Counted from the stretch's first letter, positions 8,793-17,513 are shown. The stretch: DNA of 64,000 nt from Bacillus sp. SG-1 (GCF_000181495.1 NZ_ABCF01000002.1:1-64000), one strand, 5' to 3'. Program-made: numbers and translations. Notes: generated by a model from the letters alone, not told the origin.

Positions 8793-9179
8793 ATGTCAAA
8801 TCCAGGAGATGATTTTAAACTAGAAGAGTGGGAGCGGTGGATGCAAGACTGGCTGCTCGACCCCTATACAACCAAGCTTGATGAGTCGCAGTTCAGGCTT
8901 GACCTGTTCGACACCACTGAAGCTTACATTGTTGAAGCTACGATTGAGGATTTTATTATGAGAGAAGTGACTCTTACAAAAAAAGAACAGACACTTACGA
9001 TTGAGATAACTCCTATGGAGGAATCACCTACCAGGACTCGTTCAGTCAATTTTCCTTTCTCCTTAAAATATAATCCAGTCCGGTTATATCCCAGAAAAGG
9101 TCACTTTGAGATCCATATCTTGAAAGCGCTTGACGCTAAGCCCGTCCCTTCTGTCATTCGATTTCAGGGGCACCTCTGA
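8793..9179 (+). CDS. Hsp20/alpha-crystallin-like protein
   Basis: A 128-residue protein with the proportions and strand pattern of a small heat shock protein: an acidic N-terminal segment with EEWERWMQDW, then a domain containing YIVEATIEDFIMREVTLTKK and ending in a hydrophobic strand. The match to the alpha-crystallin fold is inferred from pattern only. I chose the ATG at 8793 because a GGAGG lies 5-6 nt upstream, inside the alternative start at 8781. It stands alone on the plus strand between selA and the SelW-like gene, both on the minus strand. Its 3' end converges on the selenoprotein gene through a shared hairpin. Confidence 0.6.
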   Translation: MSNPGDDFKLEEWERWMQDWLLDPYTTKLDESQFRLDLFDTTEAYIVEATIEDFIMREVTLTKKEQTLTIEITPMEESPTRTRSVNFPFSLKYNPVRLYPRKGHFEIHILKALDAKPVPSVIRFQGHL

Positions 9180-9186
9180 AAAGGAG

Positions 9187-9218
9187 AAAGGATTAGCCCC
9201 ATGCAAGGCTGATCCTTT
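9187..9218. terminator. Shared hairpin between Hsp20-like and SelW-like genes
   Basis: A 12-bp stem with one G-U pair (9187-9198 with 9207-9218) lies between the two convergent genes and overlaps the SelW-like stop codon. T-runs on both sides are short, so efficiency is uncertain. Confidence 0.6.
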
Positions 9219-9456
9219 ATTTGTTGTGGATTAAATCAATCATTTCATCTATATCAGGAAAGACTCCTGTTTCCAATTTTGAATATAATTTTTCTCCATT
9301 AACATTCACTTCAAAGGCACCGCCGGATGATGGGACCAATTTCAATTCCTCAAGATCCGACCTGAAGTGGTTAAATAACTCTTCCGCGAACCTCGCGGCT
9401 TTTGGTGCATAGTTTCACTGCATACAAAACTCAACGGAAACGGTAAAATTCTTCAT
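9217..9456 (-). CDS. SelW/Rdx-family selenoprotein with in-frame TGA (Sec14)
   Basis: Reading through one TGA (9415-9417) gives a 79-residue protein of the SelT/SelW/SelH (Rdx) family, a thioredoxin-like redox protein. It begins MKNFTVSVEFCMQ, then U, then NYAPKAARFAEELF, so the usual CxxC is CxxU (C11, U14). The rest also fits the family: SSGGAFEV, then VNGEKLYSKLETGVFPD. A GGAGG lies 7 nt before the ATG at 9456. A strong hairpin with a GGU loop starts 16 nt after the TGA, as expected for a bacterial SECIS, and selA is close by. Gene callers will stop at TGA or start late and miss it. A nonsense mutation is the alternative, but the TGA falls exactly on the redox Cys position. Confidence 0.9.
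9384..9398 (-). promoter_or_regulatory. Bacterial SECIS element
   Basis: On the minus strand CCGCGA-GGU-UCGCGG forms a 6-bp GC-rich stem. The loop Gs come 22 nt after the UGA, inside the 16-37 nt range given for bacterial SECIS elements. The AGGUU apex resembles the E. coli fdhF loop that SelB binds. Confidence 0.85.
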
Positions 9457-9569
9457 ATACATCCTCCTTTTTATAAGGTTCTTTCTTTCTGACATTTTAA
9501 TACACGTAAAAACATTCTGCAAACGCCCTCATTCAATACACACACCTCATTAAGTCGAATCAGGGAGAC

Positions 9570-11807
9570 TTAAGTTAAATACGAATCATAGGCAGTAAAA
9601 AACTTACCGGAAAAAACACGTGCAATGTAAGGAAAAGTCTTTTCATTGTTTTGAGGATGAAAATCACCAAACCATAACACTTTTTTATCAAAGCCTATAA
9701 ATGGTTGTATAAACTCCCTTTTGTCTGTTTGAAACTTTATTAAAGGGATTGATCTGTTTTGTTTACATAATATTATTATAGTTTTTTCGTCCTCGACTGC
9801 TTTTAATGCACGCCAGATTGTGTCAGAAACGTCTTCCGTTTTTTCAAATGACAGGATAATCTCTTTCTTTGCATTAATAATATCTTTTTTCAGTCCCTCA
9901 ATATTGTTTATCCGAAACCACCTGAGCCGCTTTGTGAATTTCCGGTCAAAAACAGAATTCGGGCCTTCAGTATGCCTGTGTCTCTTTTTCTCCAGATAAT
10001 CAATCAGTTTCCGAACTGGCTTTGTTTCATGGACATGATTTTTGATAAATTGATGATCACCCAACAAAATGAATTTCCCTTTCGCTCTTGTCACCGATAC
10101 ATTAATCAGCCTGCCGCTTTCCCTTTTCGTCAAAAGTGTTCCAGCCTTTTCTTGGGGAGAGCCGTCTGTTAAATCAAATAAAATCATATCTTTTTCAGAT
10201 CCCTGAAATTTATGAACCGTAGAAGCGAAAATATCCGCAGTTAGTACAAGATCACGATGATTAAGGAAAATAGGCAAAAGCCTGTTCATCCATTTGGCTT
10301 GTGCTCGGTAAGGGGTCACATATCCAATTGTGGGCATTCCTGATTCATTAGCCGCCAGCATCATCTGGATCGATATAAGACTCGACATAAGATTCCAGCG
10401 GGAGCCGCCGTCTGTCTGACACCAAGGTAAATTGTCGGTTACAGGTAATAAAAAAGCCGCTTCTCCCTCAAAAGGTAAAAGGTTCGCAGCAGAAGTACGT
10501 TGTTTAAGAACATCGGGATGATCAGAAACCAATGAATGATAAAAATATTTGTTTGTAAAAGCGGAAATATGGGGATGCATCCTGCGCTGGACAGGCAGCA
10601 ACATTAGATGTGGATGATGCAGGCTGTTTTCCACCGATCTTGTAATGCCAGACAAATGGAATATATCCTGTTTCAGCCATTTTTCCACAAGTCCATGTCG
10701 TGAAACCGCGATAGGGGGAAGCTGTTTAAAATCACCGCAGATAATCACCCGGCTCCCAAGTGTAGCGGCAAAAGCAATTTGAGGTGTATAAGCCATGCTT
10801 GCTTCATCAATGACAACGAGATCAAATTGGCTTTGATAAATCAAAGGATCGGTTGCCGCTTTCGAAAGAGTTGTCGCAACAACCCTTGCATCATTCACAA
10901 ACTGTGCTTCATTTTTTCTAAGTTTTTCCCTTAATTTTGCCAACCCGATTTCAATTTTTGTCAACTGTGCTGACTCTCTTGAATTAAATCCTGCCGAAAG
11001 TTTTTTCTTGAGAACCATTCGTTTCTTTTCGAACTTCCTCTTCCTTTCACCGGAACTTGAATCAGCTAATTCAGCGAGCTTTGTCACGCTCAAGTCAGGA
11101 TAGGAAGATACCTCTTCTTTTTCAGGGAAGCCGTACCGAATGACTTCTCCACTTGTCCATTTCTCATTTTCCTGCAAGAAGCGGTTCAATTCCAAAGTCA
11201 ATACATCAATCGCCGCGTTGCTATGCGAGAGAAGTAAAATCTTCTTGCCGTTTACATACTGATAAGCCGCAGCACGAGCAAGGGTATAGGTTTTGCCGGT
11301 ACCTGGAGGCCCCCAGATATAGGTCACAGGATTATACTTTGATCGCAATACTGCTTCATGCACGAGGCTCTTCGCTTTCCCCTCAGGATGGTAAGCCTTT
11401 TCTCCGGTATCCATCACCTTATCAATAATTTTTAATTTGACGGAACTCTCCTCAATTTCTTCAAGCCTATCTATCAATTTGTTGAGAAGATCCCAAGGTT
11501 CATTATGTAATAATCCTTTGCCTACCTCTTCCCCTAAATCAGTATCCAGTTCGACGATGACATCGACCCCTTCAGATGAAAGCACACTTCCTTCAACCTT
11601 CTTTTTTCCGTAATCAAAGATTACCGCTCCCCCTGGAAATAGGCTCACTGGATAGGCGAGAACAAGCCAATAAACAGCCCCTCTTTCACTGGTTGCCAGA
11701 TGCTGGCCCCTGAGAACCATAATTCCTCTGCTTTCAAACTCTTTTAACTTTTGAATTTCCGCAATCAATGCTGTCTTCCATTGCTGTATCATTCTTATCG
11801 TTGCATT
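9570..11807 (-). CDS. SF1 helicase, DNA2/NAM7 (AAA_11/AAA_12) type
   Basis: A 745-residue superfamily 1 ATPase likely to unwind DNA or RNA. Walker A is WGPPGTGKTYTLARA, with later motifs LLLSHSNAAIDVL (Ia), DLVVIDEASMAYTP (II), CGDFKQLPPI (III), HKFQGSEKDMILFDL (V) and VSVTRAKGKFILLGD (VI). About 130 residues after motif VI have a predicted alpha/beta pattern, possibly a PLD-like or other effector domain I cannot name. The ATG at 11807 has AGGAG 8 nt upstream; a longer frame from 11843 does not. It is monocistronic. A role in DNA repair or defence is possible but not shown. Confidence 0.85.
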   Translation of the reverse strand, partial: NATIRMIQQWKTALIAEIQKLKEFESRGIMVLRGQHLATSERGAVYWLVLAYPVSLFPGGAVIFDYGKKKVEGSVLSSEGVDVIVELDTDLGEEVGKGLLHNEPWDLLNKLIDRLEEIEESSVKLKIIDKVMDTGEKAYHPEGKAKSLVHEAVLRSKYNPVTYIWGPPGTGKTYTLARAAAYQYVNGKKILLLSHSNAAIDVLTLELNRFLQENEKWTSGEVIRYGFPEKEEVSSYPDLSVTKLAELADSSSGERKRKFEKKRMVLKKKLSAGFNSRESAQLTKIEIGLAKLREKLRKNEAQFVNDARVVATTLSKAATDPLIYQSQFDLVVIDEASMAYTPQIAFAATLGSRVIICGDFKQLPPIAVSRHGLVEKWLKQDIFHLSGITRSVENSLHHPHLMLLPVQRRMHPHISAFTNKYFYHSLVSDHPDVLKQRTSAANLLPFEGEAAFLLPVTDNLPWCQTDGGSRWNLMSSLISIQMMLAANESGMPTIGYVTPYRAQAKWMNRLLPIFLNHRDLVLTADIFASTVHKFQGSEKDMILFDLTDGSPQEKAGTLLTKRESGRLINVSVTRAKGKFILLGDHQFIKNHVHETKPVRKLIDYLEKKRHRHTEGPNSVFDRKFTKRLRWFRINNIEGLKKDIINAKKEIILSFEKTEDVSDTIWRALKAVEDEKTIIILCKQNRSIPLIKFQTDKREFIQPFIGFDKKVLWFGDFHPQNNEKTFPYIARVFSGKFFTAYDSYLT

Positions 11808-11967
11808 CATGAAAAGACTCCTATTTGTATGATTAATCTTCATATAAGGTGAGATTCTAGTATAAATTCATTCTTTTACCCAACTTAGCCATAGATTTAA
11901 CCTTCAAATGTTCTGTGTATATTCTAGCTAAGTAACACAAAATAATACATTAAAGGAGGCATTTATT

Positions 11968-12222
11968 ATGAGTTTTATTTTGTATCTGATTATTGGTGGT
12001 ATTATTGGGTGGCTCGCAGGTTTGATTCTTGGAAAAGATGTTCCCGGCGGCATCATCGGCAACATCATCGCCGGGATTATTGGTGCATGGCTTGGAGGGT
12101 TGATCTTTGGAGACTTCGGTCCTACTATAGCTGGCATGGCTATCATCCCAGCCTTGATAGGGGCCATCATCCTGGTATTCCTTCTAAGCCTAATCATGAA
12201 AAAAATGAGAAAGGCGCATTAA
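11968..12222 (+). CDS. GlsB/YeaQ/YmgE family membrane protein
   Basis: An 84-residue, very hydrophobic, glycine-rich protein with three predicted membrane segments, matching the transglycosylase-associated (GlsB/YeaQ/YmgE) family in length and in the GGIIGWLAGLILGKDVPGG start. The family is often stress-induced; its function is not well defined. AAAGGAGG precedes the ATG. The gene has its own strong terminator. I did not see a clear sigma-B promoter. Confidence 0.88.
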   Translation: MSFILYLIIGGIIGWLAGLILGKDVPGGIIGNIIAGIIGAWLGGLIFGDFGPTIAGMAIIPALIGAIILVFLLSLIMKKMRKAH

Positions 12223-12255
12223 CATTTTCATCCCATTAAATAAATAGGCTGTGAC

Positions 12256-12296
12256 AAAGTCACCTACCAATAGTGAGTTGATTGGTAGGTGACTTT
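12256..12296 (+). terminator. Terminator of the GlsB-type gene
   Basis: A perfect 16-bp stem (12256-12271 with 12281-12296) and 9-nt loop, then TTCCTTTT, follow the gene by about 35 bp. Its right arm is also the start of the tandem array at locus 3. Confidence 0.8.
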
Positions 12297-12440
12297 TCCT
12301 TTTGCTCCAAACCACATACAAAACAACCTTTTATTGGTAGGCGATAACTGACAAAATTCAAACTCACCTGCAAATATCAAGCTGATGGCCAGCTAACCTT
12401 TCCGTTTGCTCATTACCCCACACAAAATATAGATAAGAAA
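12281..12440. repeat. Degenerate ~52-bp tandem array (locus 3)
   Basis: ATTGGTAGG recurs at 12281 and 12333 (52 bp), and a longer block (TTTCC-TTTGCTC then CCACA-ACAAAA) recurs about 104 bp apart (about 12300 and 12404), which is two periods. The array lies between convergent genes and includes part of a terminator stem. Confidence 0.55.
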
Positions 12441-12478
12441 AACAGGCCGATGTAGGCTGAGTCAATCAGCGGCCTGTT
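12441..12478 (-). terminator. Hairpin after the lysozyme-like gene
   Basis: A 9-bp outer stem (12441-12449 with 12470-12478) encloses a second short stem, followed on the minus strand by TTTTTCTTATCT, a plausible intrinsic terminator. Confidence 0.65.
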
Positions 12479-12515
12479 CATTTAAAGACTTTTTCCTTTA
12501 AGGAGCCCTGATTCG

Positions 12516-13127
12516 TTAAAACTCCTCTTTTTTATATCTTTCAGCGTAGTATAGAACATCCTCTACATACTGCTCGCTGTGATTATAAGCAAATACAGCC
12601 CTTTCTATGTCTCCTTCAGCAGCACCATTGTTCGAGAGATAGTTTGCCGCACTGTGAACGGCATCTTCAATATCCCATGGATCCGCTTTGCCATCACCAT
12701 TGGCATCTACTCCATATCCACCATACTTCTCGATCACGCTGGGATCAGTCATTTCATCCTTTGGGATATTTCCTTTTCCAAGTCCTCCGCAAGTTGGATG
12801 AGACCATCCTACGAAGGTGCAGGGCATAAATTGAAGATGCCCCTCCGCACCTACTGGAGAAACCATCGTATTCATTTGTGAGAATTTCGTTTCCACTCTG
12901 TGATGTGCCGCCAAGAGGTTCCATGGCACGCCATATTTACGTGCAGCTTCTTTATAAATAGGGATATATTCTGGAGGAATTTCGTCCTTTGCTTCCTCTG
13001 ATAATTCCTGATAAGTCAAAAATCCGCCATATACGATGAAGTAGACAACAAGAATTGTGAAAGGAATGAGTAGGATTCTAAAGGGAGAACCCTTTTTCGA
13101 TTTACGTTTCGGTCGTTTATTTACCAT
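12516..13127 (-). CDS. Lysozyme-like lytic transglycosylase, membrane-anchored
   Basis: A 203-residue cell-wall hydrolase. A basic cytoplasmic tail (residues 1-15) and one membrane helix (about 17-35) anchor an outer lysozyme-fold domain. The likely catalytic Glu lies in AAHHRVETKFSQ, and GAEGHLQFMPCTFVGW is the substrate-cleft motif. A calcium-loop-like DANGDGKAD precedes WDIEDAVHSAANYL, which is typical of the family. It should cleave the glycan strand of peptidoglycan. The gene is monocistronic, with the start set by its ATG at 13127. Confidence 0.85.
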   Translation of the reverse strand: MVNKRPKRKSKKGSPFRILLIPFTILVVYFIVYGGFLTYQELSEEAKDEIPPEYIPIYKEAARKYGVPWNLLAAHHRVETKFSQMNTMVSPVGAEGHLQFMPCTFVGWSHPTCGGLGKGNIPKDEMTDPSVIEKYGGYGVDANGDGKADPWDIEDAVHSAANYLSNNGAAEGDIERAVFAYNHSEQYVEDVLYYAERYKKEEF

Positions 13128-13239
13128 TAAGATGCATCAACCTTTTAATGAGTGTCCAATCTATTTTAAGTAAGTTTAAGGATATAAGCAACTTATTACC
13201 TTCTTAATACTAAAGTTCGTGTATGTATAGAAAATAAAA

Positions 13240-13270
13240 CAACTTCAGCAGAGAATTTCTACTGAAGTTG
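13240..13270 (-). terminator. Terminator of the YjcZ-type gene
   Basis: A 9-bp stem (13240-13248 with 13262-13270), extended by inner pairs, lies just after the stop, with a T-rich stretch on the minus strand. Confidence 0.8.
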
Positions 13271-13278
13271 AAAACATA

Positions 13279-13395
13279 TTACTTTACAAAAGCCGCACCG
13301 ACGATGATCAAAAGAATAAACAGAACAACAATCAGCACGAAACTTCCTCCGTACCCATAGCCGCCACCATAGCCGTATCCACCATAACCGCACAT
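13279..13395 (-). CDS. YjcZ-family sporulation peptide
   Basis: A 38-residue peptide with a Gly/Tyr-rich N-terminus ([12 protein letters not shown]) and a single C-terminal membrane helix ending AAFVK, the pattern of the YjcZ/YhjS small sporulation proteins found in spore coat extracts. The GAGGAGG ribosome binding site lies about 10 nt before the ATG. It is a stand-alone gene with a terminator. A sigma-K-type promoter would be expected; none is clear. Confidence 0.88.
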   Translation of the reverse strand: MCGYGGYGYGGGYGYGGSFVLIVVLFILLIIVGAAFVK

Positions 13396-13699
13396 ACTAA
13401 ACACCTCCTCGTACAAAGGGTATTACACTGTATGCTGATTATAGGGAAATGACTGAATTAAACGCCCTTATGGGTTAAAAACGGTCCTCTAATCGATGGT
13501 TATCCAGTAGACAATTAATGATAGCGCTAGATCCTCTTCACCCCTGCAGAAAATTTCCTTTCTGATAAAATTAACCCGTTTAATTCCTGGGGATTGTTAC
13601 AGTGGGTTTGAATCTCTGTCACTAAAGCTGACTCTGCAAACAAATTTACAAGTCCCTAATAACCAATATGCACTACTTCCTGCCGGGCTTTAACTACGA
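13396..13699. other. Intergenic region without a recognised feature
   Basis: About 300 bp between the YjcZ-type gene and the transporter terminator. I see no reading frame with a ribosome binding site and no clear RNA element; short segments such as ATTAACCCG / CGGGTTAA look like decayed repeats. Confidence 0.4.
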
Positions 13700-13730
13700 A
13701 AGCAGACAGGCCATGATGACCTGTCTGCTT
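13700..13730 (-). terminator. BCCT transporter terminator
   Basis: An 11-bp perfect stem (13700-13710 with 13720-13730) with a 9-nt loop just after the stop of the transporter gene. Confidence 0.85.
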
Positions 13731-13736
13731 TTACTA

Positions 13737-15254
13737 TCAACGTATTTTATTGCGTGGTTTTGGTTTTAAATATAAGCCTAATTCTTTCTTTTCTTTTGTT
13801 AATGCTCTGTACAATGAAACCATCATTAGTATCATGATCATCGAAAACGGGAAGGCAGCAATGATCAATGCATTCTGTAAAGCCTGCAGTCCGCCACTGT
13901 ACATTAATATCAGTGCAACTGTTGACTGAGCAATTCCCCAAGTTAACTTCACTGTATTTGGCGGAGTCAACGAGCCGTACGTAGTCTGCATACCAAGGAC
14001 AAATGTCGCAGAGTCAGCTGAAGTAATGAAGAATGTACTGATCAAGATAACCGCTACAACTGAAAGAATTGCAGATAACGGAATTTGGTTAAATACAGCA
14101 AATAGAACTTCCTCTGTTGCAAAAGTAGTTAAGTCTACTGCACCTAATTGCTGGAGTTCTATGGCTGTTGTTCCGAAAACTGAGAACCAGAGCATGCTGA
14201 CAAGTGATGGCAGCAGAAGCACTCCGAATAGAAATTCACGGATGGTTCTTCCGCGGGAAACCCTTGCGATGAAGATTCCTACGAACGGAGACCATGAAAT
14301 CCACCATGCCCAGTAAAATATCGTCCAGCCATTAATCCAGGACTGGTGATCTTCATTTAGCGGGGCAATTCGGAAAGACATCCTCACAAGGCTTTGTACG
14401 TATGCACCTAATGTATCAGTAAAAAGATTTAGAATAAGCAGTGTCGGTCCTACAATGAACATAAGGACCAATAACGCTATTGCAAGCACCATATTCGTAT
14501 TACTCAAATATTTGATCCCTTTACTTAGTCCGGACCAAGCAGAAATCATGAATAGAACGGTGACAATGGCTATGATGATAAATTGCATGGTGAAGTTATT
14601 CGGTATTCCCAATAGATAAGAAAGGCCACCATTGATTTGTGCTGCACCGAATCCAAGAGTAGTTGCCACCCCTACTACCGTGGCAAAAACAGCCAGAACA
14701 TCAATGACGGTTCCAAGTGGACCATTCACACGGTCTCCGAATATCGGCTTCAAGGTTGCAGATACGAGTCCAGGCTCACCTTTTCTGAATTGAAAATAAG
14801 CCAGGGCAAGTGCTACCAGTGCATAAATGGCCCATGCATGGATTCCCCAGTGGAAGAAGGTATAACGCATTCCTTCCTTGATTGCTTCATTTGTTCCTCC
14901 CTCCGCCAGCGGAGGTGCAATAAAATGAGAAAGCGGTTCAGCTGCTCCCCAGAATACAAGCCCGATCCCCATGCCGGCACTGAAAAGCATCGCGAACCAA
15001 GTAGTTGTGTTATATTCCGGCTTTTCATCCGGTTTACCGAGTCGGATTGTCCCGATAGGACTGATGATAAGAAAGATACAAAAAATAACAATCGAAGTTA
15101 CCAGTATTAAGTAATACCAGCCAAACCTCGTTGTAATAAATGACTGGACTCTTGCTGTAGATTCTTCAAAACTGTCAGGAGCACTAACTCCAAAGATCAG
15201 GGCAGCCAAGACGATTGCAACCGTGATCCAAAAAACACTTGATATTTTTTTCAT
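13737..15254 (-). CDS. BCCT-family betaine/choline transporter
   Basis: A 505-residue transporter with 12 predicted membrane helices. It probably takes up glycine betaine or a related trimethylammonium osmolyte with sodium, as OpuD/BetL do. The family signature [21 protein letters not shown] is complete, and the Trp-rich box confirms BCCT. I chose the ATG at 15254 because AAGGGG lies 7 nt upstream; ATG codons at 15260 and further upstream are less well placed. It is monocistronic. The exact substrate cannot be told from sequence alone. Confidence 0.92.
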   Translation of the reverse strand: MKKISSVFWITVAIVLAALIFGVSAPDSFEESTARVQSFITTRFGWYYLILVTSIVIFCIFLIISPIGTIRLGKPDEKPEYNTTTWFAMLFSAGMGIGLVFWGAAEPLSHFIAPPLAEGGTNEAIKEGMRYTFFHWGIHAWAIYALVALALAYFQFRKGEPGLVSATLKPIFGDRVNGPLGTVIDVLAVFATVVGVATTLGFGAAQINGGLSYLLGIPNNFTMQFIIIAIVTVLFMISAWSGLSKGIKYLSNTNMVLAIALLVLMFIVGPTLLILNLFTDTLGAYVQSLVRMSFRIAPLNEDHQSWINGWTIFYWAWWISWSPFVGIFIARVSRGRTIREFLFGVLLLPSLVSMLWFSVFGTTAIELQQLGAVDLTTFATEEVLFAVFNQIPLSAILSVVAVILISTFFITSADSATFVLGMQTTYGSLTPPNTVKLTWGIAQSTVALILMYSGGLQALQNALIIAAFPFSMIMILMMVSLYRALTKEKKELGLYLKPKPRNKIR

Positions 15255-15569
15255 CTTCATTCCCCTTCCGTATGTAATTCTTATTTTTTGGGTTGTCCTA
15301 TACATTTTATAACCTTGCTTCCGCCCGTTAAAACAACATCCTTAACCATAACAGATGGATTTCTATAATTTCAACTAATATGCCTGTTTTTAGAAACTTT
15401 TCAGCATTACTTCTGCTTACTTATTTATTTCTCGGCTTATTTTCTCCCTGAATAGTAAAAAGATACTCTGAAATAATAAAGCTTCCAACAACCTGAAATA
15501 ATGCATGAATCCAACATCGCCTACAAAAGCTAATTTTTGAATGAGAAGAATATCATTAGGAGGATCATC
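15255..15569. other. Divergent intergenic region, no further gene seen
   Basis: Between the transporter and a small plus-strand gene. TGAATA near 15450 followed 17 bp later by AATAATA is a weak sigma-G-like candidate for the small gene. Nothing else is apparent. Confidence 0.3.
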
Positions 15570-15689
15570 ATGCAAAAACAAAACCAAAACGCGCAGCATG
15601 AAGTAGCAAAAGAATTAGCCGAAAAACAAATGAGTGACCGTAAAGAAATACAATCGGTAAAAAATCCAAACACAAAACCCGGCCGTTAA
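15570..15689 (+). CDS. Small hydrophilic protein, unknown
   Basis: A 39-residue, charged, Gln/Lys-rich peptide (start MQKQNQNAQHEVAKELAEKQ) with no recognised family. The very good ribosome binding site TTAGGAGGATCATC before the ATG supports translation. Its stop codon lies at the left edge of a family C palindrome, which may act as its terminator. Size and composition resemble many small forespore proteins, but that is only a resemblance. Confidence 0.65.
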   Translation: MQKQNQNAQHEVAKELAEKQMSDRKEIQSVKNPNTKPGR

Positions 15690-15739
15690 CACATTAAAGC
15701 GCTAAAAGGGACAGTCCCTCTTAGCGCTTTAATGTGTTA
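15687..15739. repeat. Palindromic repeat family C, copy 1
   Basis: A near-perfect palindrome with arms containing AACACATTAAAGCGCTAA and a GGGACAGTCCC centre. It overlaps the stop codon of the small gene and ends just before the convergent 3D-domain gene, so it could terminate both. Confidence 0.85.
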
Positions 15740-15742
15740 ACG

Positions 15743-16324
15743 TCATTCAATAATTTGTACGGTTATACTTTTCACGCCGTAATCTAATGCTTCCTCACGT
15801 GATGGTATAAAAATATCAATTCGATTTCCTTTAATCGCACTGCCTGTATCTTCTGCTGTTGCATACCCAAAACCTTCAACATATACTTTCGAGCCAAGCG
15901 GGATAACAGCTGGATCAACAGCAATGACCTTTTCATCAGGATTGGCTCTCAGGTTCACCCCTGTTTTCGTAATGCCGATACACCCTTCGCAGTAGGCTGT
16001 ATATGCCGTGGCTTTAACCTCTACTTCCTTGACGACTTGGTCGGTATTGTTGTCCTTCGCTGCCTTGTTCTCTTTTGATTCGGACTGCTTTTGAACTAAC
16101 ACTTCTTTTCCATTATGGATTAATTCCTGCCTTGTCTCTACAGTGATAACCGCCTCATCTTGTTTGGAAGCCAGTTCCCAAAGCATGTCGCCTTCTTTAA
16201 TATTGTGATAATTTTCCACAGTGACTTCTGACTCTATGACTGTATATTCTTCTGCTTGTACAGATAATGTATAAATTCCGATAGTTATAAGAGTTAATAG
16301 TGTGAACAGTAAAGTTTTTTTCAT
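15743..16324 (-). CDS. Secreted 3D-domain protein
   Basis: A 193-residue exported protein whose C-terminal half is a 3D domain, the double-psi barrel of MltA/RpfB-type murein hydrolases. Residues 1-23 form a signal peptide ending near VQA. The 3D block holds ATAYTAYCEGCIGITKTG, AVDPAVIPLGSKVYVEG and the name-giving acidic ATAEDTGSAIKGNRIDIF. I chose the ATG at 16324 with AAAGGAGG upstream; the longer frame from 16459 has none. A close 3D protein with LysM repeats lies 1.2 kb away. It is probably a peptidoglycan hydrolase or its relative. Confidence 0.85.
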   Translation of the reverse strand: MKKTLLFTLLTLITIGIYTLSVQAEEYTVIESEVTVENYHNIKEGDMLWELASKQDEAVITVETRQELIHNGKEVLVQKQSESKENKAAKDNNTDQVVKEVEVKATAYTAYCEGCIGITKTGVNLRANPDEKVIAVDPAVIPLGSKVYVEGFGYATAEDTGSAIKGNRIDIFIPSREEALDYGVKSITVQIIE

Positions 16325-16637
16325 GATGTGTCCTCCTTTATGGCTGTAAAAAGCCAACAGAAGACATAGTAACATAGCCTTATCTCCTGTCGGTGACAAA
16401 AGGATGATGAAAACATTACATTTTATTAAAACAACGTAATTTTTCAGGAATAATTTCACACACCGTCCATTTTCTTTAGATTTCCTGTATATTTTACCAT
16501 TAGTTATTTTACTAAATTTCCCTATTGACGTTTATCCCCTGACATTAAAAGATAAATACAACTAGAGGGTTTTAAAACAAAATTTCTCTCTGTACGATTT
16601 CATTATGAAAAAAATATTTCATAAGGAGGATGAACAG
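16325..16637. other. Divergent intergenic region
   Basis: About 310 bp between the divergent 3D-domain and release-factor-like genes. It should hold both promoters; I could not single them out with confidence and saw no RNA element. Confidence 0.35.
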
Positions 16638-17441
16638 ATGAACATTCGACACACCCTTAATAAACTAGAAAACCTTCATTTACAAAAGCCTGACAAACTT
16701 CTGACAATGTACCTTAACACGGATAGAAGAGATCCTGATCAACAGGGAGGCAAATGGAAAATCGCCCTTAAAAATGGATTCAACAGTTTCGAAGAATATC
16801 TTGAAATAAGCAATGAGGAAGAAAGAAAGAGATTTCACAGCATTCGTGAAAAAGTTGAATCCCATGTTGCCAGCCTGGAAAGAGATCTCCCTCGCAGTAT
16901 TGTTGTTTTTGCCTCCAAGGACAGCGGCATATGGGAAACTCTTGAACTGCAAGTTCCAGTTCAAACAAATTTTTATTGGGAAGAATTTGCCGTAGTTGAT
17001 CAACTTAAGGAAATTCATTCTCAACACCCTCTTACCGGGGTGATCCTGGTACAGCAGAACCAGGTTAAATTAATTGAAACAGCGCTTGGACAAGTCGAGG
17101 ACACTGAAATGTATCACTTTGATTTAGATACAGAGGAATGGCGCAGACATGCAGGTCCTCAGCCCGCTGATATCAATATCGGCGGCAACGGAGGAAGCGC
17201 TAATCAGGATGATCATTACAAGGAAAGAATCGAAGCCCATCAAAAACGCTGGTATAAAAGTCTGGGCAATAAGCTTGACCGGGAGGCAGCCGGCCGCAAA
17301 TGGGAGAAAATTATCGTCGTCGGAGATAAAGGTGCCGGACATCTATTAAGTGAAAATATGAATAAAGAAGTAGACGACGTCCTCCAAAAGAATCTATTAA
17401 ATCAAAAAGAAGAAAAGGTATTGGAAGAAGTATTTTCATAA
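16638..17441 (+). CDS. VLRF1-type bacterial eRF1-like (baeRF) protein
   Basis: A 267-residue protein related to the archaeal/eukaryotic release factor 1 fold. The start NKLENLHLQKPDKLLTMYLN and the C-terminal KRWYKSLGNKLDREAAGRKWEKIIVVGDK fit the VLRF1/baeRF family common in Bacillus. These proteins have been proposed to act on stalled ribosomes or modified RNA, without proof for this subgroup. The ATG at 16638 has ATAAGGAGG about 8 nt upstream; the in-frame ATG at 16605 has no such site. It is monocistronic, with a terminator after the stop. Confidence 0.8.
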   Translation: MNIRHTLNKLENLHLQKPDKLLTMYLNTDRRDPDQQGGKWKIALKNGFNSFEEYLEISNEEERKRFHSIREKVESHVASLERDLPRSIVVFASKDSGIWETLELQVPVQTNFYWEEFAVVDQLKEIHSQHPLTGVILVQQNQVKLIETALGQVEDTEMYHFDLDTEEWRRHAGPQPADINIGGNGGSANQDDHYKERIEAHQKRWYKSLGNKLDREAAGRKWEKIIVVGDKGAGHLLSENMNKEVDDVLQKNLLNQKEEKVLEEVFS

Positions 17442-17457
17442 ACAGCTCATAGCTTTA

Positions 17458-17480
17458 GGCAAAGGTTCCTCACCTTTGCC
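17458..17480 (+). terminator. Terminator of the baeRF gene
   Basis: An 8-bp GC-rich stem (17458-17465 with 17473-17480), a 7-nt loop and TTCTTCTTT follow the stop by 16 bp. Confidence 0.75.
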
Positions 17481-17513
17481 TTCTTCTTTGCCCCATTTGA
17501 GGTCCTATGCACA

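Noticed and set aside
9217-9456. SelW-like frame as a pseudogene with a nonsense codon
   Set aside because: The TGA falls exactly at the redox Cys position, a SECIS hairpin follows at the right distance, the rest of the frame is intact and selA is close by.
14637-15110. 157-codon open frame antisense to the BCCT transporter
   Set aside because: Fully inside a conserved transporter gene; no ribosome binding site or recognisable domain.
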